The notes under the pieces: generated by a model
Seen by the model: the letters and a program-made list of their open reading frames with translations, nothing else
Databases searched by the model: none
Told to the model about the DNA's origin: nothing
Origin: Streptomyces sp. CB02058
GTDB lineage: Bacteria; Actinomycetota; Actinomycetes; Streptomycetales; Streptomycetaceae
DNA: 64,000 nucleotides
NCBI RefSeq assembly: GCF_001905505.1
Contig: NZ_LIPG01000003.1
Location: 806,001 to 870,000 of the forward strand
Reading direction: 5' to 3'
Part shown: positions 58,047 through 64,000 of the stretch, in pieces
Layout: every line of letters starts with the position of its first letter
Position numbering within the stretch: the stretch's first letter is position 1
Made by a program: the position numbers and the translations under genes

Positions 58047-59048
58047 ATGGATTTCGGACTCGTCCTCCAGACCGACCCGCCCGCCTCCGCCGTCGTGGGA
58101 CTCATGCGCCGGGCGGAGCGCAACGGCTTCCGCTACGGCTGGACCTTCGACTCGGCCGTGCTGTGGCAGGAGCCCTTCGTCATCTACAGCCGGATCCTGG
58201 AGCACACCGAGCGGATGACCGTCGGGCCGATGGTGACCAACCCGGGCACCCGCACCTGGGAGGTCACCGCCTCCACCTTCGCCACCCTCAACGAGATGTA
58301 CGGCAACCGCACCGTCTGCGGCATCGGGCGCGGGGACTCCGCGATGCGGGTGGCCGGGCGCAAGCCCAACACTCTGGCCAGGCTGGGCGAGGCCATCGAC
58401 GTGATCCGCGATCTCGCCGAGGGACGCGAGGCCACCGTCGACGGCCAGCCGGTCCAGATCCCCTGGGTCAAGAACGGCAGCCTGCCCGTCTGGATGGCGG
58501 CGTACGGTCCCAAGGCCCTCGCACTGGCCGGGCAGAAGGCCGACGGCTTCATCCTCCAGCTGGCCGACCCCTACCTCACCGAGTGGATGGTCAAGGCGGT
58601 ACGCGACGCCGCCGCCGAGGCCGGGCGCGACCCGGACTCCGTCACCATCTGCGTCGCCGCCCCCGCCTACGTGAGTGAGGACCTGGACCACGCCCGCGAG
58701 CAGTGCCGCTGGTTCGGCGGCATGGTCGGCAACCACGTCGCGGACCTCGTCTCGCGGTACGGGGAGCACTCCGGCCTGGTGCCCGAGGCCCTGACGGAGT
58801 ACATCGCGGGGCGTTCCGGATACGACTACAGCCATCACGGCCGCGCCGGGAACCCGGACACGGCCTTCGTCCCCGACGAGATCGTCGACCGGTTCTGCCT
58901 GCTGGGACCCGCCGAGGCCCATGTCGAGAAGCTCCAGGTCCTGCGGGACCTGGGCGTCGACCAGTTCGCCGTCTACAACATGCACGACGCGCGGGAGGCG
59001 ACGATCGACGCCTACGGCTCGACGGTCATCCCCGCGCTCTCCGCCTGA
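58047..59048 (+). CDS. LLM-class (probably F420-dependent) oxidoreductase
   Basis: A 333-residue luciferase-like TIM barrel: GFRYGWTFDSAVLWQEPFV, MTVGPMVTNPGTRTWEV and CGIGRGDSAMRVAGRKP match the TIGR03842-like group that accompanies dihydropyrimidinase genes in actinomycetes. It may carry out the reductive first step on uracil or a related redox step with F420; this is inferred from context. CAGGAG precedes the ATG; upstream in-frame sequence is leader. Confidence 0.87.
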   Translation: MDFGLVLQTDPPASAVVGLMRRAERNGFRYGWTFDSAVLWQEPFVIYSRILEHTERMTVGPMVTNPGTRTWEVTASTFATLNEMYGNRTVCGIGRGDSAMRVAGRKPNTLARLGEAIDVIRDLAEGREATVDGQPVQIPWVKNGSLPVWMAAYGPKALALAGQKADGFILQLADPYLTEWMVKAVRDAAAEAGRDPDSVTICVAAPAYVSEDLDHAREQCRWFGGMVGNHVADLVSRYGEHSGLVPEALTEYIAGRSGYDYSHHGRAGNPDTAFVPDEIVDRFCLLGPAEAHVEKLQVLRDLGVDQFAVYNMHDAREATIDAYGSTVIPALSA

Positions 59049-59132
59049 CCCCTCCCGCAACCGGCAGGTGGTCCGGGCCCCACACGCCCACGCCCCGCAC
59101 GGCACATCTCCCGAGCGAAGGGTCAAGCCAGG

Positions 59133-60686
59133 ATGACCGCTACCGTCCCTCCCGTCCCACCGTCCACCCCGGGGGAGCCGATACCCGACCCCTCGGGCCG
59201 GATCGAGCTCACCCCCGGGTCCGTTCCCGACGACTCCCGCTTCGTCAACGACGACCTGCTGCCGGTCCCGCTGGAGCGGCGCACCTGGACGACGTACAGC
59301 TTCGCGGCCCTGTGGATCGGGATGGCCCACAACATCCCCTCCTGGCTGCTCGCCTCCGGGCTCGTCGCGCTCGGCATGGACTGGAAGCAGGCCGTCCTCA
59401 CGATCGCGCTGGCCAACCTGATCGTGCTGGTCCCGATGCTGCTGACCGGGCACGCGGGTCCCAAGTACGGCATCCCGTTCCCCGTCCTGGCCCGTGCCTC
59501 CTTCGGGCTGCGCGGCGCCAACCTGCCGGCGCTGATCAGGGCGGCGGTCGCCTGCGCGTGGTTCGGCATCCAGACGTGGATCGGCGGCGTCGGCATCTTC
59601 ACGCTGCTGGGCAAGATCTTCGGCGGCTGGGCGCAGGCCGGTGAGATCGGCGGGCAGCCCTGGACGCTCTGGCTCTGCTTCGTGCTCTTCTGGGCGCTGG
59701 AACTCGCCATCATCCACCGGGGCATGGACACGCTGCGCCGCTTCGAGAACTGGGCGGCGCCCTTCGTCCTCGTCGGCGCGGTCGTCCTGCTGGTCTGGAT
59801 GGCGTCGAAGGCCGGCGGATTCGGCCCGCTCCTGGACCAGCCGTCGGCCCTCGGCTGGGGCTCGGACTTCTGGCCGGTCTTCTTCCCCTCGCTCATGGGC
59901 ATGATCGCCTTCTGGTCCACGCTCTCCCTGAACATCCCCGACTTCACCCGCTTCGGCGCCGGCCAACGCGCCCAGATCCGGGGCCAGTCGCTGGGGCTGC
60001 CGACCACGATGACGTTCTTCGCGCTGCTCTCCGTCTTCGTCACCTCCGGCTCGCAGGCCGTGTACGGGGAGGCCATCTGGGACCCGGTCCAGCTCGTCGC
60101 GAGGACCGACAACGTCTTCGGGCTGCTCTTCGGGCTGATCACCGTGCTGGTCGCGACCATCTCCGTGAACATCGCGGCGAACGTCGTCTCACCGGCGTAC
60201 GACCTGGCCAATCTGGCGCCGAAGCTCATCAACTTCCGTACGGGCGCGCTGATCACCGGTGTCGTCGGTGTCCTGATCATGCCGTGGAAGCTCACCGAGA
60301 CGCCCGAGCTGTACATCTTCACCTGGCTGGGCCTCGTCGGCGGTCTGCTCGGTACGGTGGCCGGCATCCTGATCGCCGACTACTGGATCATCCGCCGCAC
60401 CGTCCTCCACCTCCCGGACCTCTATCTGCCGGGCGGCCGCTACTGGTACACGAACGGGTGGAACTGGCGTGCCGTGGCCGCCTTCGTGGTCGGCGGCGTC
60501 CTCGCGGTGGGCGGTTCCCACTCCGCCCCGGGCAAGGGGCCGTTCCCGGCGGACGGGCTGATTCCTTTCCTCAGGCCACTGGCGGACTACGGCTGGGCGG
60601 TCGGGCTGGCCTCGTCGCTGGTGCTGTACGCCCTGCTGAGCTCCGGCGTCAGGACTGGGACGGAGCCCGGCCGAGCACGGCGCTGA
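59133..60686 (+). CDS. NCS1-family nucleobase/allantoin/hydantoin permease
   Basis: A 517-residue transporter with about 12 membrane helices: NIPSWLLASGLVALGMDWKQAV, GHAGPKYGIPFPVLARASFG (substrate-site region of NCS1) and NIPDFTRFGAGQRAQ. It would import uracil, hydantoin or a related ring for the catabolic genes. It follows the LLM gene in the same direction, and its 3' end overlaps the convergent secreted-protein gene by 38 bp. Confidence 0.93.
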   Translation: MTATVPPVPPSTPGEPIPDPSGRIELTPGSVPDDSRFVNDDLLPVPLERRTWTTYSFAALWIGMAHNIPSWLLASGLVALGMDWKQAVLTIALANLIVLVPMLLTGHAGPKYGIPFPVLARASFGLRGANLPALIRAAVACAWFGIQTWIGGVGIFTLLGKIFGGWAQAGEIGGQPWTLWLCFVLFWALELAIIHRGMDTLRRFENWAAPFVLVGAVVLLVWMASKAGGFGPLLDQPSALGWGSDFWPVFFPSLMGMIAFWSTLSLNIPDFTRFGAGQRAQIRGQSLGLPTTMTFFALLSVFVTSGSQAVYGEAIWDPVQLVARTDNVFGLLFGLITVLVATISVNIAANVVSPAYDLANLAPKLINFRTGALITGVVGVLIMPWKLTETPELYIFTWLGLVGGLLGTVAGILIADYWIIRRTVLHLPDLYLPGGRYWYTNGWNWRAVAAFVVGGVLAVGGSHSAPGKGPFPADGLIPFLRPLADYGWAVGLASSLVLYALLSSGVRTGTEPGRARR

Positions 60687-61410
60687 CGTCCACCGTGTCG
60701 TCGGCGGGCGGAGTGGCCGTGGGCACCGGCTTGTCGAAGCCGGAGAAGTCCACGGCCGCGTCCGCCCCGTCGCCCGCCACGGTGATCCGGACCGGCAGGT
60801 GCTCGCCCTCCGTGTCCACGTACGCCGTCAGTCTCTGATCGTGCACGGTCCGCGTGACCGGGATCGTGCGTACGCCGTCGACCGTCGTCACCTTCCCCTT
60901 GGTGAACGTCCCGGTGGCCGTGCCGGAGTTGTCGGAGACCAGCTCTCGGAAGGTGTCCAGATCGCACGCCTCCACGACGGGACTCAGCCGGGAGTCCGAG
61001 GCGTCGCCCTTCATGAACCGCCCGGCCAGTACCGCGTTGAAGGCCGAGCCGCCGATCGGTACCTGGTTCTTCCAGAAGTCCGCGTCCGGTTTCAGCCAGA
61101 CCGAGTCGCCCCGTTTGATGATCTCGACGGAGCCCTGGTCGGTGCCGAGGTCCACGTCTCCCGCGCAGTTGCCGTCCCGGTCCAGGGTGAGATCGACCGT
61201 CATCGGGGTCCGGTCCTTCCCCAGGTCGCCCTGCGCGCGCAGATGCACGGACCGTACGTCGAGCAGCGCGTCGCGTGAGCGGTCGGCGATCTGCTCGGCG
61301 GGGAGCGACTCGATGTCGTCGTCCGCGTGGGCCGCCGTGCCCCCGGCGACGGCGATGACGACGACCGTAGCGCAGGCGGCGGCGCGAGCGGCTGTGCGCT
61401 GTTTCGTCAC
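60649..61410 (-). CDS. Secreted LppX/LprG-like protein
   Basis: A 253-residue exported protein: signal peptide (AAACATVVVIAVAGGTAAHA) followed by a half-barrel pattern (SVHLRAQGDLGKDRTPMTVDLTL; VWLKPDADFWKNQVP; LTAYVDTEGEHLPVRITV) seen in LppX/LprAFG lipid-carrying proteins. No lipobox cysteine follows the signal peptide, so it is probably soluble. The GTG start has AGGAGG upstream. Confidence 0.75.
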   Translation of the reverse strand: MTKQRTAARAAACATVVVIAVAGGTAAHADDDIESLPAEQIADRSRDALLDVRSVHLRAQGDLGKDRTPMTVDLTLDRDGNCAGDVDLGTDQGSVEIIKRGDSVWLKPDADFWKNQVPIGGSAFNAVLAGRFMKGDASDSRLSPVVEACDLDTFRELVSDNSGTATGTFTKGKVTTVDGVRTIPVTRTVHDQRLTAYVDTEGEHLPVRITVAGDGADAAVDFSGFDKPVPTATPPADDTVDVSAVLGRAPSQS

Positions 61411-61611
61411 GGCGCCTCCTCGGAAACGTCCCTGGTCAGGGCCTTCACAGGCAGGGTTCACCTCTATTGGCGAGCGTACGCCCGCGCGCGGTTGCCTGCG
61501 CGGCGGACCGAGTGTACGGAGGGTGAGGTTCGGCGCTGTTTTTGGCTACGGAACGTGGGGGATGGCTGCCGTGAAGATCACCGGAACTCGACCGGAATCG
61601 AAGGGGAGACC

Positions 61612-61968
61612 ATGAAGAAGCTGCTCAGGGGGAAGACCGTCCGCGCGCTCGTGCGAGGTGCGGCCGTCACGGGTCTGACCGTCGCACTCGCGGTGCCGGC
61701 CACCGCCGCGGTGGCCTTCGCACCCACCGCCATCCCGCCGGGGCTGTCCTGCCACACCGGCAAGCACGCCATCGACGACTACACCGGCTACGCGCTGTGC
61801 CGGAACGACGGCTCGGCCACACAGACCTTCTGGGTGCATCTGGTCTGCGGCTGGTCACCCGACGTGGACGGCGACCACGTCACGCTCAGGCCGGGCGAGT
61901 CCGGGCAGTCGACCGCCCACTGCGCCGGACTCGGCTCGGGCATCGGGGAGATCCACGTACACCCGTAG
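61612..61968 (+). CDS. Small secreted protein of unknown function
   Basis: 118 residues: basic N-terminus and hydrophobic signal (GAAVTGLTVALAVPATAAVA), then a short domain with four cysteines (LSCHTG, ALCRND, LVCGW, AHCAGL), probably two disulfides. The length and pattern fit small extracellular streptomycete proteins; no enzyme motif is seen. AAGGGGAG precedes the ATG. Confidence 0.75.
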   Translation: MKKLLRGKTVRALVRGAAVTGLTVALAVPATAAVAFAPTAIPPGLSCHTGKHAIDDYTGYALCRNDGSATQTFWVHLVCGWSPDVDGDHVTLRPGESGQSTAHCAGLGSGIGEIHVHP

Positions 61969-62140
61969 TCCCTCCCGGTCCACGGCACCCGTCTCCCCGG
62001 CGTTCGCGCGCCAGGAGACGGGCACCGCTCCGCGTGCGGCGTGCTTGAGTGGGCCCGCACGCCTCGTTACTCTCCAGTAGACCCGCTCGGGCGGCCCGGG
62101 GCGGACCCCGGGCCGGTGCTCCGGCGGACGCGAGGAGGCG

Positions 62141-63634
62141 GTGGCGATGTCTTCGGCAGACCCCATGGAGCGGACCGGACCGATCAGGCCGGCCGAGCCG
62201 CCCCCGCCGCCCGGCCTCGCCGACTGTGCCCGGGAGCTGGCCGAGGGCCGGACCACGTCCGCCGCGCAGGTCGCCGCCGCGTTCGCACGCATCGAGGCGA
62301 GCCGCCGCACCCTCAACGCCTTCCGCCAGCTGCGCACCGAGGCCGCGCTCGCCGAGGCCGCCGACGCCGACCGGCGGCTCGCGGCGGGGGAGAGGCTGCC
62401 GCTCCTCGGGGTGCCGGTCGCCGTCAAGGACGACACCGACGTCGAGGGCATGCCCACCTACTTCGGCTGCGACGGAACGCTGCCGCCCGCCGCCGCCGAC
62501 AGCGAGGCGGTGCGCAGGCTCCGGGCGGCCGGGGCCGTCGTCGTCGGCAAGACCAACTCCTGCGAGTTCGGCCAGTGGGCCTTCACCGAGGGGCCCGCGT
62601 TCGGCACCACCCGCAACCCCTGGAACACCGCGCACACGCCCGGTGGTTCGTCGGGCGGCTCGGCGGCTGCCGTGGCCGCCGGACTCGTCCCCGCCGCGCT
62701 GGGCTCGGACGGTGCGGGCTCCATCCGCATCCCCGCCGCCTGGACGCACCTCGTCGGAATCAAACCGCAGCGCGGCCGGATCTCCGTACACCCCCACAGC
62801 GACGCCTTCCAGGGCCTCACTGTCAACGGCCCCCTCGCCCGCACCGTCGCCGACGCCGCGCTCCTCCTGGACGCGGCGGCCGGACCGCACCCCCGAGACC
62901 CGCACCGCCCGCCCGCCGTCGACGCGTCCGCCGCGGCCCGCCGCGACCCGGGCAGGCTGCGCATCGGCCTAGCCCTGCGGCCTCCGCCCACCCTCACCCG
63001 CAACGCGCCCCACCCGGAGGTCCTGCGCGCCGTCACCGCGCTCGCCGAGACACTCGCCCGGCTCGGCCACCACGTCGAGGAGGCACACCCCCGCTACGGG
63101 CTCATCGGCCTCTCCTTCGTGCCCCGCGCCACCGCGGGCATCGCCGAACTCGCCGCACTGCACCCGGAACCCGGGCTCCTGGACCCGCGCACCCGCAGCG
63201 CCCTGCGCACCGGGACCCGGCTCGGCGGCCGGATCGTGCGGGCCGCCCGCGCCCGGGAGGTGCGCCAGCACGCCAGGATCGGCGCGTTCTTCGACACCTC
63301 GCGCGACGGGGACGGGCGCGGATACGACGTGCTGCTCACCCCGACCACGGCCGCCCCGCCGCCGCGCGTCGGGGAGTTCGACCACCTCAGCGCCTGGCGC
63401 ACCGACCTCTCCATGACCGCGGCCTGCCCCTACGCCTGGCCCTGGAACGTCCTCGGCTGGCCGGGCGTCAACGTCCCGGCGGGCTTCACACGCGAGGGCC
63501 TGCCCGTCGGCGCCCAGCTACTAGGCCCCTCCCGCAGCGAGGCGCGGCTCATCTCGCTCGCCGCCCAACTGGAGTCGGACCGCCGCTGGTTCGAGCACCG
63601 GCCGCCGGCGCTCAGCGCGGCCGGCGGGCGCTGA
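62141..63634 (+). CDS. Amidase-signature hydrolase
   Basis: A 497-residue amidase-signature enzyme. The catalytic Lys is in VAVKDDTDVEG, and the Ser-cisSer region is GGSSGGSAAAVAAGLVPAALGSDGAGSIRIPAAW. It hydrolyses amides, or acts on an aryl-acyl amide; the substrate is unknown. The GTG start is followed 6 bp later by an ATG that could also be used. Its 3' end overlaps the convergent methyltransferase gene by 23 bp. Confidence 0.92.
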   Translation: MAMSSADPMERTGPIRPAEPPPPPGLADCARELAEGRTTSAAQVAAAFARIEASRRTLNAFRQLRTEAALAEAADADRRLAAGERLPLLGVPVAVKDDTDVEGMPTYFGCDGTLPPAAADSEAVRRLRAAGAVVVGKTNSCEFGQWAFTEGPAFGTTRNPWNTAHTPGGSSGGSAAAVAAGLVPAALGSDGAGSIRIPAAWTHLVGIKPQRGRISVHPHSDAFQGLTVNGPLARTVADAALLLDAAAGPHPRDPHRPPAVDASAAARRDPGRLRIGLALRPPPTLTRNAPHPEVLRAVTALAETLARLGHHVEEAHPRYGLIGLSFVPRATAGIAELAALHPEPGLLDPRTRSALRTGTRLGGRIVRAARAREVRQHARIGAFFDTSRDGDGRGYDVLLTPTTAAPPPRVGEFDHLSAWRTDLSMTAACPYAWPWNVLGWPGVNVPAGFTREGLPVGAQLLGPSRSEARLISLAAQLESDRRWFEHRPPALSAAGGR

Positions 63635-64000
63635 CCACCCAGATCCCGGCCCCCAGCAGGACGCCCCCGGGTGTCTCGTAGGGCCGGAAGACGTCCGCGA
63701 TCGCGGCGCGGGTGGCGTCCGGGACCGGTGGCCCCTGCGAGCGCGACACGAAGAAGTCCGCCGCGTCCTCGGCGTCGGCACCCCAGCGGGTCGCGGCGGC
63801 CACCGGCTTCGAGGAGATGTCCTCGAAGCCCGCCGAGTCCAGCACCGCACCGGTCCGGTCCGGATCGGACAGGGACGCCATGGCCTCGGCCACCGGGGTG
63901 TTCACCGCGTGGTCGCCGCCCGTCAGGGACGCGAGACGGGCCAGCGCCTCGCGTTCCCCACCGTCCGGCGGGGCGGGCCGCGGGCAGACGAACACCAGCC
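63612..64000 (-). CDS. SAM-dependent methyltransferase-like protein, 5'-truncated by window edge
   Basis: Only the C-terminal 129 or so residues are visible and the frame is open to the right edge. LVFVCPRP, SDPDRTGAVLDSAGFEDISSKPV and VLLGAGIWVVSARRP match the C-terminal half of class I methyltransferases of the ubiE type. The SAM-binding loop lies outside the window, so the call rests on the C-terminal pattern. Confidence 0.65.
   Translation of the reverse strand, partial: LVFVCPRPAPPDGGEREALARLASLTGGDHAVNTPVAEAMASLSDPDRTGAVLDSAGFEDISSKPVAAATRWGADAEDAADFFVSRSQGPPVPDATRAAIADVFRPYETPGGVLLGAGIWVVSARRPR

Overview
The window looks like chromosomal DNA of a Streptomyces species or a close relative. 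Base composition is very GC-rich, GTG starts and ATGA/GTGA stop-start overlaps are common, several promoters look leaderless, and a SARP regulator carries a TTA codon. I see no rRNA, tRNA, CRISPR array, transposase or integrase. Both edge genes are cut.

Layout. (1) 2-7550: a compact plus-strand cluster for a carrier-protein-bound small molecule: nitroreductase (5' cut), AMP ligase, stand-alone ACP, DapB-like reductase, class II aldolase, phosphopantetheinyl transferase, acyl-CoA dehydrogenase, and a degenerate E1-like (ThiF/MoeB) protein fused to rhodanese. I do not recognise the product. (2) 8076-14510: an alpha-glucoside ABC operon (binding protein, two permeases, GH13 glucosidase) with its LacI regulator. 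(3) 14.6-21.3 kb: core-type genes: gamma-glutamyltransferase, GH75 chitosanase, a methionine aminopeptidase divergent from a small XRE regulator, a flavin/F420 oxidoreductase and unknowns. (4) 21524-24378: a translationally coupled four-gene operon headed by a 60-residue peptide, followed by two unknown proteins and a beta-lactamase-fold hydrolase. It is a candidate undescribed peptide system. (5) 24519-26641: beta-ureidopropionase-like nitrilase plus aminotransferase. (6) 26774-30374: a sulfide/persulfide regulon with a CstR-type repressor and recognisable operators. (7) 30495-31616: hemerythrin and a MarR regulator.

(8) About 31.6-56.0 kb: a type II aromatic polyketide cluster. It has KS-alpha, CLF and ACP; an ActIII-type ketoreductase; an aromatase/cyclase; an MBL-fold cyclase; a PPTase; a priming set (second ACP, malonyl-type AT, KAS III); an ActVA/AlnT-type monooxygenase with a flavin reductase; F420-linked proteins including a CofC; an aldo-keto reductase; a DHA2 exporter with a MarR regulator; TetR, SARP and LuxR-type regulators; and a pseudouridine-glycosidase/HAD-phosphatase pair. 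That pair is the AlnA/AlnB signature of C-ribosylation in alnumycin biosynthesis, so an alnumycin-like product is the best guess. Two paralogous exported proteins of unknown family flank the pair. SARP-type heptamer repeats with one shared geometry precede the priming ACP, the KS-alpha operon and one of these paralogues.

(9) 56.1-60.7 kb: dihydropyrimidinase, an LLM-family protein and an NCS1 permease. These are the natural partners of region (5), so regions (6)-(8) appear to split a reductive pyrimidine-degradation locus. A nearly identical 41-nt hairpin-containing element precedes both transcription units here. (10) 60.6-64.0 kb: a secreted LprG-like protein, a small secreted protein, an amidase and a methyltransferase cut by the right edge.
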